Assembly (NCBI GenBank): GCA_940671915.1
Contig: CALNVZ010003426.1
Coordinates: 10,157,091 to 10,221,090 of the forward strand
Origin: Paracentrotus lividus
Taxonomy: Eukaryota; Echinodermata; Echinoidea; Camarodonta; Echinidae
Direction of reading: 5' to 3'
DNA: 64,000 nucleotides
Position numbers and translations under genes: made by a program. The notes under the pieces were generated by a model. That model was not told the origin of the DNA. It saw only the letters and a program-made list of their open reading frames with translations, and searched no databases. Numbering within the stretch: the stretch's first letter is position 1; each line of letters starts with the position of its first letter. This document shows, piece by piece, positions 12,401 through 24,800 of this stretch.

Positions 12401-14229
12401 AACGGTATAAATTAAATCATGCGCGGCCATATCCTTTAATAGCCTCGTATGAAATTTCACTGTTTTAAAATAGGTAGAAGACTTCCATTGATCTGAAACT
12501 TTCCGTAGTTTGTTTTTTACGGTCAGATCAATAGAATTTATCATTCTTGCCACATGTTTTTGAAGTTACAATGTACAAATACCCGATGCTGAGAGAAATG
12601 TTAAATGTGCCACCGCAATTTGGCTATTTACAGTCCACTTTGTTCATGATCTAATAATATTGTCATAGACAAGGCAATTCCCGGTCACAATTTAAACAGT
12701 ACACAGATCGATGTTTTAGAATGACTTATGTGAACATAAATGCGTAGCGACCAGCCAAAGCTCATTCAATAGATTTAATTGGCCCATGCCAAACATAAAT
12801 TAGAGCCCACTGTTGTTCCCAACCAATTGTGCCTGCACAATCTTTTATCAAGGACAAATGCGGATTTTCCACCTACATGATTATTTGCACAAGTCTCATG
12901 GACTTGAGCTGACCAAGGACATACCATTGTGTAATCTGCAACCTGATTGTACCAACGAGTGGTGAGGCGAACTTTTTGCATTCATACTTAAGTATCTTTT
13001 TAAGATTCTGTGAAAAAAATTGTTCTACCATTAAGATTACATTTCCTGTACATAAAGAAATTTGTAAAAGAGGGATCCATGATAATTTTAGGAATTCAAT
13101 CTTGTTCTTTCAGGTTACGTTCACACACGTGGGGGGAAGAGGCGAAGAGTTGCTCACACTCTTAAAGATGCCACCGAATCAAATACATGGGCAATCAAAC
13201 GATGCGACAAGACAAACTTTGAGATAGATGCCTCCAAGGGTGCGCCCATATCCCGCACACTCCTCTCCGTCATATGTGGACAAATCGTTCCCTTTGATTG
13301 TGTCCCGTACTACCCGAGGATAAGGCTGTGAGCGTGAGTGCGCACTTGGGGGAGCAAGCGAAAGGAGCCCCCTCGGGACAGGACCTTTGAAGAATCCTGA
13401 TAGAGAATGCAGCAGCAAGAAAGTGTGATCGTGAAGGCCCATGTCTTTCGCGGTGTCGTCAAGGTTTCCGGAGCTATAAGCTGAAGAGTGATACAGAACA
13501 CCATAGGTTTGTAGATCACAACATTGTCAAAGGGTGGAGGAAGGGGGCAAAGGACTAATGCCGCCGAGTGGAGGAGTCTATTCATGCTCCCGAAATCAGC
13601 GCGCACACAACCTACTCATCCGCACGCTACGGCCTCCGCACAGACCGCTGAACAAGCGAATTGATCGGACGATTTGCTCAACGTTCAGATGGGCTGAAGG
13701 AACACACCACCAGCCACCAAAAACCACTGTCGTGCACTTTACCGAACAAGTTCTCACGATAAGAAGGAATGAGTTGGAAGAATCTAGGATATCTGCATAG
13801 CCGGCAGCTTTGAGTGGAATCGTAAACAGATGCCTTGTACACATGACGAGTAACACCCTGGAAACATCTAAATATAGACATGATTCAAGATGTGAAGATA
13901 TTGCTCAAACGACCACAGTACACGGCTTATTCATGAGCCATTGGTGAAATGGGATGACAATGTGGAGCAAAGTGAGGAAACTCACAGCACTAAAAATCGA
14001 AAAGTACGAAAAGCAGCTGCTCGAACGCTGGAAAGGGTAGTCTTCACAGAGTATGCCAGCAATTTGCTTCAAGACATTTCACAATCACTGCCACAGGGAA
14101 GCCTCGCTCTCTAGAACGTTGAATAATATCAAAACTTTAGAAGACATAGAATAGCTATGTGTCAGGAAACAAGTTAACCAACCAAAACTTGTCCAATGAG
14201 TTTCATACAGATCTTTTCACTGTAGACTC
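9426..14229 (+). pseudogene. CARF-like gene, copy 1, broken by frameshifts and truncated at the gap
   Basis: Counterparts of the three coding exons are recognisable: 9426-10126 (exon A, starting at the same ATG), 10714-10879 (exon B) and 13114-14229 (exon C, cut by the gap). Single-base indels break the frame repeatedly, and exon A has lost a G at its splice donor (catcagtata against catcaggtata in copy 2). Copy 2 is open across all three exons, so the breaks are more likely sequencing errors or an allele of poor quality than a decayed paralogue. Exon order and intron content are the same as in copy 2, without the DIRS element. Confidence 0.75.
12132..12560. repeat. Intronic copy of the 38458-type foldback element (copy 1)
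   Basis: From 'aaagggatgtagaatgaatg' onward the sequence matches 38458-38915 and 20855-21315 over about 430 bases, including 'cagtctacttgcttgcttta' and 'gtttcaacgcacctg'. No coding content. Confidence 0.6.
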
Positions 14230-14254
14230 NNNNNNNNNNNNNNNNNNNNNNNNN
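14230..14254. other. Assembly gap of 25 N
   Basis: Twenty-five N separate copy 1 from copy 2. A fixed 25-base gap is a convention of some gap-filling software, so it need not reflect a measured distance. Confidence 0.95.
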
Positions 14255-15720
14255 AGCGCGAAGCCCGAGAGGAGAGCTTTCTGTATATCGACTTTGAAGA
14301 AAAGAATTTGGTTTAACCATTGTTTTGTGCCTTGTTTGCGAGCGAGAAGCGCGAGCCGAAAATTTTGCCTTATAACCACATGAAGGCATTGTATTTTACA
14401 CATTATTGTGCGACATACTTCTTAATCAACAGGTCTGTTTATAATGTTCTAAATGAATGTCTGTATATCATTTCTGAACGAACGTGATGAAGTCAGTGTA
14501 TTAATTATGTTTGATCATTGTCTTCTATTTGGCTTGCGAGCGCGAAGCGCGAGCCGGAAATTTTGCCTTATAATGACTTTTTTTTTAAAGTCCCCCACGA
14601 GCTGATAATCACCGCCCTTTAACAAAATGCGAGAGCGCAAGTGAAATTAAATCCTATTTAAGAATGTTCCATATAAATGATTGTAGTCCCTTTCGGGAAA
14701 TGATAATTCCTTTTTTTAAGCATACCAACACGAAGCGGGGCAAAAGCTTTCAAATAATTATACCTATTTGAAGAAAGAATATTTTGTTTATTAATTGTCT
14801 TATTTTTTTTGGTTGCAAGCGCGAAGCGCGGGCCGCAAATTTGCTATATAACAACATGAAGGCATTGTATTTCACACATATTTTGCCCCTTCTTTTTAAC
14901 TTCCTTTAGGAGCTGATAACCCCTGCCCTTTGACAAAATGCGAGCGCCAAGCGCAAATGAAAATCACATTGGTTAATAGTCTATAAATTTAATGTTTGTA
15001 ATCCCTTTATGAATATGATGATGATTTTTGTAAACATACGAGCGCGAAGCGCGAGCGGAAAATCGTACGTAGAGAACTGAAAACGAAGTATTAATCATTG
15101 TTTGTTTTATTTTCAAAGTTTATAGCATACATGCATGCCCAAGATTTTTTGTTATAATGACCTGAATGCAGGGCATTTAAAACTTTTTTTTGCAACTAAA
15201 TGACTAAAGCATCTCCTAAAATTGATGATAATTTTTGTAATAGAATTAGACAACCATAGGAGAGCGCGCTTGGAAAAAATAAAAATAATGCAATTTCTTT
15301 AGGCATTTAGGAGTCATCAAATTTATTTGTAACTCTATCTTAAAAGAAGATGTAGGCCTAATCCTTAGAGAAAAAAAGTGTCGAGGGTGAAGCGAGAGAA
15401 AAATTACGTAATTTGGGAAATATGGGTCGGCTGCTGCAGGGATATGATGTCCAAAGAATGAGCGGGAGAGCAAAATACTACAACTTTATACTCTTAGTCT
15501 TGATAGGTGCCGGTGTTCGAAACAAGCGGGACTGATTAGTACCCCCCCCCCTTGCACCCACCACACCCCCTCCCCTGGAGACGACCATATATATTTTTTG
15601 CTCCTCTTTCGCATCCCTCTTTTTTTTTCTCTCTTCTCTTTCCTTTTTTTTTTTTTTTTTTTTTTTTTGTTCGAAGGGGGGTGCGTTCGCACCCTCCGCA
15701 CTCCCCTGGCGACGGCCCTG
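14255..15720. mobile_element. hAT-like element with GCGAAGCGCG repeats, copy 2, left end missing at the gap
   Basis: Matches 5364-6823 and ends at the same ctggcgacggccctg terminus followed by caaaa. The left terminus is lost because the contig starts inside the element. GCGAAGCGCG modules lie at about 14340, 14540, 14820, 14940 and 15040. Confidence 0.6.
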
Positions 15721-16066
15721 CAAAATGAATTTTCCGTTGGTCTTGTTTCTTCTAAAATTTTTGGTACCACCGCTGCCATCTTTCAATGACGTCATTCGAT
15801 TCATGACCTCCGTCCCATAAATTCTGTGCGAAGAATTAATTGAACAGCGCACGCACGGAGACGTGAAGTTGGAGCAGACGACGTTCCCATCATGTTCATG
15901 GTGCCGTTCTTGGAGCAAGAGACCATGGATGTTGCACTGCAAAAAGCGCTCGCCACTTCCGGATGACCTGACCTTGCAACTGAAATTAGAAATTACGTGT
16001 GGATGTCTCTGTTTTCCTGTATTTTTCTTCATTATTAGTTTATTACTTCAAGTGAAATATTTGCAG

Positions 16067-16108
16067 ATGTCACCAATTCGAGGAAGGACCTTCACATGTT
16101 CGGGAAAT
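16067..16108 (+). other. Possible small 5' exon of the CARF-like gene
   Basis: A 42-base stretch sits between tatttgcag and gtgagtat, good acceptor and donor matches, and is preserved in copy 1 (near 7169-7212). It starts with ATG (residues MSPIRGRTFTCSGN), but the main start in exon A is better supported. Only transcript data can confirm it. Confidence 0.25.
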
Positions 16109-17053
16109 GTGAGTATAATTAAAATAACATTATTTGACCATAAATTTTTTATTAAAATTATGTTTTTTGCTGTACTTCGTCAGAAACGACTACTGACGGG
16201 GGCTGGTCGGTTTACGCGGTTCATAAAGCTACGCACTGCAAAATACGCGCTATGGGGCAAAAAAATGCCCTCGCATAATACAGGCGCCGTCATAGCAAAA
16301 TAAGGTTTATTTTCAAAGTTCAAAATTCCACCTTTTACAGCTAAACATAGAAGCAAGGTGCTAAAAAGGTAAAAATTATTGAATTGTAACTATTTCATAA
16401 TATATCATGAAAATTTGGAAGAAAACACATACCGGTAATTAAAAGTGTTAAATCAAACTTCAAAGTGATTGCGTAGACTTATGAACTGTTCTTTTCTGAC
16501 GGCAACGGAGGAGAGGGTTTCGATCTCGCCGCAATTTTCGTAATTGCTGTTAGTTTTATTCCATGTTTTTTGCACCAAGTTAATCCTCACAAAATGTAGT
16601 AAAAGATGGTATAAAAAAAGCAATATAAAGTATTTAATTCTATGACTTCTAAATCGTCAAAAACTATTAAAGTGCGTAGCTTTATGAACCCCCTTCATAA
16701 ATTTAATAGAGAATGTAACTGCAACTCGTATCGTAATGGCATGCCATGGCATGAGGAAGTGCCTAGAATAGGGCTAGATGTCTGCGCACCTAAAATTTGA
16801 GCTCAATTTCACAAAGTAGAATTTTACTTTAAGATTCATCAATGATATTTCATACTTTGTCATTCGATTCAAACCAAAAATAGGTCTAGGGTCTATAGTA
16901 TAGAGTCTCCATATTTCCAATCAAGAACAATGTTTTTTTTTTACAATTTTAAAATTTAAGAGGGGCTTGTCATTTTGTTTGGGTAGCAAAACTGGAAAGT
17001 GCCCAGGCATGTCTGCGAACTCTCTGACTTTGCATGCAGTTCAAGCGCAGTTG

Positions 17054-17430
17054 AGTTTTAGACTTTTCACTTTTTGACGATGACATCGAGAGATCGCTTC
17101 TCCAGAATGACATTCCTGATGAGCTCCAGTTTGGCTTCAGTTCAGGAAGGATTTTTCCTGCATGCTCATATCCTTCTGCCTAGAATTGGTTATTGAGCTT
17201 AACACCATCAAAAAGAAACCAACATACATTGGCCTTCTTGATGCAGAGAAGGCCTTTGACAAAGTATGGCATGGAGGTCTCTTTCAAAAGCTAGAAGAGA
17301 CAAACCTGAACTTTTTTTTTAAGTCGACTGTTTTCTTTTTACCAGGGCAAGTCCAAGCTGTTTGTTCCCAAGGTGGTGATTTTTCAACTTTTCGACCATT
17401 TTTGTATCAAGTGTGTCAGTGTGGTTTTAA
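17054..17430 (+). mobile_element. LINE reverse-transcriptase fragment (copy 2)
   Basis: One frame reads GLLDAEKAFDKVWHGGL at about 17235-17285, the conserved palm motif of non-LTR reverse transcriptases. An upstream frame reads LQNDIPDELQFGF. The pieces are in different frames and too short for a working enzyme. It is an old fragment upstream of exon A of the CARF-like gene. Confidence 0.7.
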
Positions 17431-18064
17431 AGGTACATGTACATATAATGTATCATATATCACCACAAAATGTATGAAATAAACTTAATGCAAAGGAGGT
17501 CAAAAGTCATTTCAAGGTCATATGACGTCACAAGGCTCATTAATATTAATGAAAAAAATGATAAAATGCATTAAAAATGCTATTTTCACCCAATATTTGT
17601 AAAGGTTTGTTATAGGAATACAACCAAAAAGTACATATTTTCTGTTTCAATATCATCTTGGCTTCCTCTGGTGAAAATATCACAAACCTAGCACATAACT
17701 TTCCATATTTTTATTAAAGTATTCATGTCTCAGAAGTAGTCTCACAAAAGATACTGAGCTGATGAAAAATAATGCAATTTTATTACTCTCCCTCCCACCC
17801 ACCTTAATTAATAAAACAAAATAAGTATTTTTTACATTGGTTTGTTGTATTATGTTTATTTTGTTTAATCAGCGGGATTGAGATTTCAATTTAAGATTTA
17901 TCAAAAAGCCTATTTTTGTCTCTGAATGTCCCGTTTGTTACATTGCAAAATAGTGTGGACTTGCCCACCAACTTATAGGAGTTTTGTAAAATAAACATGT
18001 ACACCTCACCTGCTTTAATTTCTGACTTTCTAAATAATGTTTCTTTCTTTTTTTTTATCTACAG

Positions 18065-18826
18065 GTATTGAGTCTGGTCCTTAAGTAGAGCTTCTGTTAT
18101 AAGGGTGACCTGAAGATCTTACATCATGGCATCCCACGGAGATGATGACCAGATTAATCCAATACCCTCAGATACATGTACTTCACCCTACTCGGCCCTC
18201 CAAATGGAGTCACAATTCATCCCCATTGTCAATGTTACGCAAGTGACGACTAGCGAAGAAGCGACATCCGATGTAATGTCTCCGTCACAGCCTGTGATGG
18301 TAAAACCAGATATTGCACTTTGCGAGGATTCAATGCTGTTCAGTAGATACATTTCACACTTGGTGATGACATCACAGGACTCAACTGTAGCAGCATCAAA
18401 TGCCTCCTTGATGACATCGTCAGAGACTACTCAACCAGCCATGATTAGCCCGGCCAATCTTCCCTCCCTCACACCTTCACAGTTCATGCTGGTATCATCG
18501 ACGCATCTCCTTCCAATGGCTTCATCTACCCAGGTTACCATGACAACCTCGCATCTCACGATAACATCGCCAAGTTTGTCCGTTGCGTCCTCATCAGATC
18601 TTCTAACCTTCAGCACTTCGCAACCGACCACCATGATTACCCATTCGACACCGAGCTTGCAAACGATTCCTTCTCTGACGGAGCTGCCGTTGATTCCATC
18701 AGTGATTGATGGAATGACAAACCAGGATGTGGTGACATCGTCTCAGTTGCCTTCGTCTTTGGACTCTTTGGTGCTTCCTGCAACCAATCCTCAGAACCTC
18801 TTAGAAGTGGCAACCAATGTCATCAG
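18065..18826 (+). CDS. CARF-like exon A (5' UTR end and first coding exon)
   Basis: Preceded by a T-rich tract and ctacag at 18059-18064. The ATG at 18126 opens 233 codons plus two bases and the exon ends at catcag|gtatag. The open frame stops in the intron soon afterwards, as expected. Confidence 0.7.
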
Positions 18827-21800
18827 GTATAGTGTATAAACACATTTGAATTTTGTTACAGCCGCTGATCCAAGATTTCTAATTTCTATAGATTGTGCAG
18901 GCCCAAATGTCTAGGGACATTGACGGCTCTATTATGTTTCATTATTTTACAAATGGTGTTTAGTTTTGGTAAATCTCAAAAATATAAACTTTCAAATTTT
19001 CAGTTTGTGATAGAAAAAAAAAAGATCATATGAGAAAACACTTATCAATGGAAAAATGACATCTAAAACTAACTACATGTATTTAAGTGTAAAAATTAGC
19101 TACATGTAGATCGGCTAGATTTTCTTTTTTAAATATTGCTAGCTTTAGAGGCACAAATGAATAAACACTTCGGGGTGATATCTTTGCTTTGTTTAGCTCT
19201 TTGACATAGATTAGTTAGATTTATGAAATTTTGATTTGGAAGACCTATTTTGAGGAAAATAATATCAATACCATGAGAGGACGTGAGATGTGCTTGTAAA
19301 AATAAAAATGGTGTAATAGTCACATTTAATTGATTTTATTCAATCTTTATACCAAACCTGAAACCCGGCTTTAATAATCCATTTGATATTCTGTAATCTA
19401 TCTCATCCATCAGGGAAGACGGTGAAGATGAGGGAGGTGGAGCTGACTTTACTACTAACTGGAGGGATGATAGCCTTGAACCAACAACTTCATTAGCACT
19501 TGATGCTGACGGAGAATATCAGGAGTCCTTTACGGATGAATGGTCTCGGCTCTTCAAAGAGAAATTCACTCCCTACTTTGGTAAGTCTTGTTCCCTCACT
19601 AGATCCGAGCTAAGCCAGGTAATAAAGCGCTTAAAAACATCAAGGTGAAATTATATTTGAAGATAATCTAGAGTAGTAGTCATGATGAAATAAATCAAAA
19701 CATTCTTGTTCATACCAGAATCTCATACATAGGAAATAAATACTACACACCAAAGGAATTTACAGAAAATTGCGTATTTGCCGAGAAAAGAGCAGAATAA
19801 GCATAATTTCTGTAGCTAGACGTCCCGTCCAAGCACATGCGTGATTAAAATGGCCACGTGGAAAGTCGACGGGTATATCATGTGCACGCGATTCGCACCG
19901 GATCTGCGTGTGTATGTTGTGCCGTGACTTGTGGCGGTAGAGCGGTCTACTCCTGTTTCGATATTTTCTCAACATTTCTTCTGACATCATTATCGAAACG
20001 TGAATAAAATCTTGATTTAAATTGGTTTTAAAAAATACAGAAAAATAAAAGAAAAATATGAGTGAAGGTTTGGAGAAAATCGAATAAAAAATAATGAGGT
20101 TACGAATATTCAAAGTTTTGATTCTGTGACATCACGTGCAAGCAGTTCTCCTATGTGTTTTTATGTGGTGTAAATTCAAGAAAATGTCATTTTTTTCAGA
20201 GGACAATTAATTATGGCACCTGTGCGGTCAATATGCCATTAAACATATGTTCATATACAGTACATGCGTCTATCAAATTGACCAATTCCTTTATCAAGAA
20301 CTATGAAAAAAAGACAAATTTATGGAATTTACATACACAACACATGGGAGAGCTGCTCGCACGTGACGGCATAGAAACAAAACTTTAAATATTCATAACT
20401 TCACTATTTTTTGGACTATTTTCTTCAAACTTTCACTCATATTGTTTTATTATTTTTCCGCATTTTTTAAAACTAATAAAATTCCAGGGTGAACTTCCCC
20501 TTTAAGCACTTTATAAATGTTATGGTGACACAAGAAGTGCTCCTGTGAAAATTGCTCCAGGCTTGATTTCATCTATAAAATGTAGGGTTTGGTTAGGGTT
20601 GCAATACATGTAGGGTTTTATGTCTGGTGTAGGGTTAGGTCTAGGGTAGGGTAAAGTGTTAAATCTATAGGGTTGAAATTAGTCATTTGATTAGTGTGTG
20701 GAATCTATTGCAGAGCCATTGTCACCTGAGCAAATGTCATTAGATCAAATAATTGTATCTACATGTATTACTATTTCCTATTTTTTCACCCTTTGATCCT
20801 ACATGTATATTCACCTGCTCTCACTTCTCATGTAGTGGAGATTATCTCATATCTTTTAGGGATGTAGAATTGAATGATATTCAAATTGCAATTTATTGGA
20901 TTTAGCTCATTTTGCCAACATGATTATGAACACATAGGTCATTCTGGTATTCCTTAAAAATTACAGTCTACTTGCTTGCTTTACTTTCGAGATATCTATG
21001 ATTTTATACTCGAATTTTAAAACCCATTCCTGGACGCTTTTAAAAACTGTGTGCGTTTCAACGCACCTGGTTTTCACCACATTCCCTGTCGTGAAGTCCA
21101 CGTGCCTACCGGGCTGCTAAGCTTGCAACGGTATAAATTAATCATGCGCGGCCATATCCTTTAAAAGCCTCGTATGAAATTTCACTGTTTTAAAATAGTA
21201 GATGACTTCCATTTGATCTGAAACTTTCCGTAGTTTGTTTTTACGGTCAGATCAATAGAATTTTATTCATTTTGAACTCTTTTGCACTTGTTTTTGGAAG
21301 TTACAATGTACTAATATCCCGATGCTGGAGAAATGTTAAAATGTGCACCGCAATTGGCTATTACAGTCCACTTTGTTATGTAATAATATTTTGTTATATA
21401 ACAAGGCAATTCCCCTGGTCACAATTTCAAACAGTCACATGATCGATGTTTTAGAATGACTTATGTGAACATACATGCTGTAGCAGATCCAGCCAAAGCT
21501 CTTTCAATAGATTGTATTGGCCCATGCCCAAACATAATATTAGAGCCACTGTTGTCCCCAGACAATTTGGCCTGCACAATCTTTTATCAAGACAAATGCT
21601 GGATTTTCACCTGACATGTATTTGCACAATTCTCATGGACTTGAGCTGACCAAGGACAGTACCATTGTGTAATCTGCCTGATTTACATCAATAGAACTAT
21701 ACATTTGCCTACCATTGCTATTTGACCTCAAATCGCCACTAATTCGAAATTTTCACGAAATCAGTTTTTGCCTTATTATTTGCTATTTACCCACGCCCCT

Positions 21801-24800
21801 TGGAATGGCGCCCTCCATTGATAAGGATGCGGCCGGGCGTAATCTGATACTCTTCCTCTATCTCTTCGCCTCCGTCGAGATAAGTCGTATATTTTGCCTG
21901 CGGCCAAAAATAGCGTGTTTTTCTCCCTTTTGGGACTTCTTTGCGGTGTTTGCGAGGTTATATATCTCAGGATAATCATATTGAGTATTCTGAGCTCTCT
22001 TTTTGGTCTAGTTTTTGTTTTTTGCCGAGATTTGATAGTTTTTATCTCTCGTGATCGTTTACTTTTCACGCTCTCTCTTCCCGTAGACTTTCGTACGTTC
22101 ATTACTGCGTGTATGTAATACGTGTCGTGGTTTAGCGTTTGAGTGTTGTGTGTGTGTGTGCGGGCACAGAGTTTTTGTGCTCCGCTTCTTTGATAGACCG
22201 CCTATTACCCCCTTGTGTATTAACACTTTTCTTTCTCTTTTTATTTTACAGATTCGTCATGTCTAATTTTCTTCTCGTGTCTTCTTCAAATAAGAAGAAG
22301 CGGGGGAAGAAATTAGCGAGCAGGCGTGTGTTTTTTCTGAGAAGTCCCCCCTGCAGGGGGTGAGAGGCTTGTCGTTTGAAGAGGCTTTAGACGCCGTCCT
22401 TCCTCCTTCTTCACCACCTCGGACTTCGGGGGTGAGTATTTTTGTGGGTCGAACACTGGCGGACAAAACTCGCTGCTCGGGCTTCGGTCGTCCCTCAAAG
22501 TACGGGACCGTTGATGCCTGACAGGTTTGGCAAGCTTCCAGGATGATGACGGCTACGGCCCTCGCGCCGAGTTCCGATAATCCTTTTGCCCCGTTCGACT
22601 AACGGAGATCAAACGGTTACTACATCGGTTTTCACAACCGGTGGCGGTTCCACTGGCTAATTCAGTTCAGGCTGAAGGTGCCGGGTTCATGTTCTCTCAC
22701 GGTGCGATCCCATTGTGCCTCCGGCTTCGCCTGGCATAACCGGATCGAGCTCGGTTTCTATATCGAGTTTGACCGGACCGGATATCGGCGCGTTCCCTTA
22801 ACTGAGGTAAATCGGATCGCGAGTCGGTTTCGTACCGGTTTTGGGGGTGAGTACCGTTCAAGACGGACCTATATCCTCGGATAGTAGGCGCGCTTGTCGG
22901 TTACTCACTAGCCCGGATGCATGTCCAGAGCCATCGCCTGTTACTTGTCGGCGGGTATGCCGGCAGAGCGGGACGTCCCCGACTATATTCCGGTCGCCCA
23001 CCTTTGGTGGCGGGGGCCGTCTCTCTCCGTTTTCAAACGATATCGGCGCTGTTCCCTTAACTGAGGTAAATCGGATCCGCAAGTCGGTTTCCGTTCCGGT
23101 TTTGGGAGTGAGTACCGTCCAAGGCGGACTGTATCCTCGGATAGTAGGTCGCCGCACGTCGGTTCCTCACTAGCCCGGCTGCACGTCAAAAGCCGTCGCT
23201 CTGTTACTTGTCGCGGGTATCCGGTAGAGCGGGACGTCCCCGACAATGTCGGTCACCACCTTTGTGGCGGGTCCGTCTCTCTCCGTTTTCATCTCGGAGT
23301 GTGTCCCTTCCTTTTCGGATACTACGTCGGTGAGGCGTGAACGTGTTTCGGATCCCGCTCCGGTTCTGTTCGGAGCCAGGTCCGTTATAGGCGGGCGTTT
23401 TTTTTGAAGCCAAACACCCGTCTTCCAAGTCGGTTTCCTGTTCGGATCGGCACCGCATCTAGGCGGCCCTTCCGTAGTGAAGGTCGTGACTTGCAGTTTC
23501 GGATCCCGATCCGGTTCCCGCGCGGACTCAGTGCCCTTTACAGTCGGCGCTTCGGTTCAGAGCGACTTCGTTCGTTGCGAACCCGGATCCGGTTTTCGTT
23601 AGGAACCGCTCCCCTAAGGTGGGACCACTTCGCTTTTCGGTAGAGCATCCAACTCGGATGCCCGATCCGGGTAGTTTGGGTGTACCTCCGGAGGTTCGCG
23701 AGTGGGTTGAACGTTACGAGACAGCGGTACGTCACTACTCCCGACTCACCTCTATGGGTGGTTCCCACCCTCCTTGTGAGGAGCTGGATGCTTCCTCGTC
23801 AGATGATGAGATCGTTTCGGTGGCTGATTCTCACGACTCATTGTTTGAATCTCATCCGACTCCCTTGTACCGCCATTCGGTTATGGTTGATACGCGGGAT
23901 CCCTCCCAGGTTAATGCTTCGGTGGATATTTCATCCGACGAAGATGTACCTGAAGTCGTTGTAGAGCTTCCTTTGACGAAGCAAGTCACAGGCTTATTTC
24001 ATAAATACGTTCCAGAGGTCGGAAGTGACCCCTGAAACTTCGGAGGGGCGTAAAGGTTTCTTTTCGGGTAGGTCGAAAGCTATTACGTCTTTTCAGCTTC
24101 GAGTACAGAGCAATTCGTCTGTACTTCAACAAAACCTAGGAAAGCCTCACAAGATATTCTGAGACAAGTGTCGGGTATCTTTGTGGAGGGGGACGATGGT
24201 CCTGTAACACACAAAACCCATCTCCCCGGAGGTCCTGAAGTTGGCTGATTTATTCGATAAACACAGGGAAACTACCGTTATGAAATCTGACATAATCTGA
24301 ATTTGACATTGTCGTCAGAAGTGGGCTTGTCTCCGCCAGTTCCGGCCGAGATTCTCCTGGCCCTTTAGGGAGGTTTCTCTCTCTTGTTTCTACAGTTTGC
24401 CGGCTACATCCCTTGCTGGATAAGCTCCGTAGAGTTTTCATGCTTGAGACCTTCATATCAAGCAATCCCTAAATCTCCGGATATGGTCAAGGAGATTGAC
24501 GCTGACTTTCCCCTTCCGCTTTGCGGGAGAACTTGCAGACATCTTCAAAAAGAAAGTTGACTCACGTAAGATAGGCCAGGAACGTGTCTACAATCTATTA
24601 GAGAGGGGTGTGCGGTCGAGCCACTCACGCTTCTAGTCTGTTCAACCTGGCTTCGTTTCAAAGCTTCTCCTTTCAGGAAGGGCAAGAAAAGAAGGAGCAG
24701 AGGAGGCGCGCGCGTGATTAGCCCGGTCGGCCCGGGCAGCTTCCTCCCAGGATCGTAAGTAACCGACTTTCTATGAATTCTATGTCGACCAGGTGCTTTT

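Larger units (their letters stand above)
5364..14229. repeat. Copy 1 of a duplicated ~8.9-kb segment, indel-rich
   Basis: This segment matches 14255-29641 base for base except for many single-base insertions and deletions, a 6.68-kb insertion present only in copy 2 and a 228-bp insertion present only here. It stops at the N gap in the middle of the CARF-like last exon. Frameshifts fall in frames that are open in copy 2, so copy 1 is probably lower-quality sequence of the other allele rather than a true second gene. Confidence 0.85.

Noticed and set aside
14230..14254. Possibility that the two copies are a real tandem gene duplication
   Set aside because: Both copies terminate at the gap, overlap the same stretch, and differ mainly by indels, so unmerged alleles explain the data better; left open to read-depth testing.
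15478..16032. Open frame of 184 codons on the - strand with a long Lys run
   Set aside because: It runs through the T-rich tract and end of the hAT-like element. The Lys run is a translated homopolymer and the matching region in copy 1 is frame-broken.
22858..23458. Arg/Pro-rich frames on the - strand inside the DIRS element
   Set aside because: Antisense shadows of the gag-like region; no motif and no start context.
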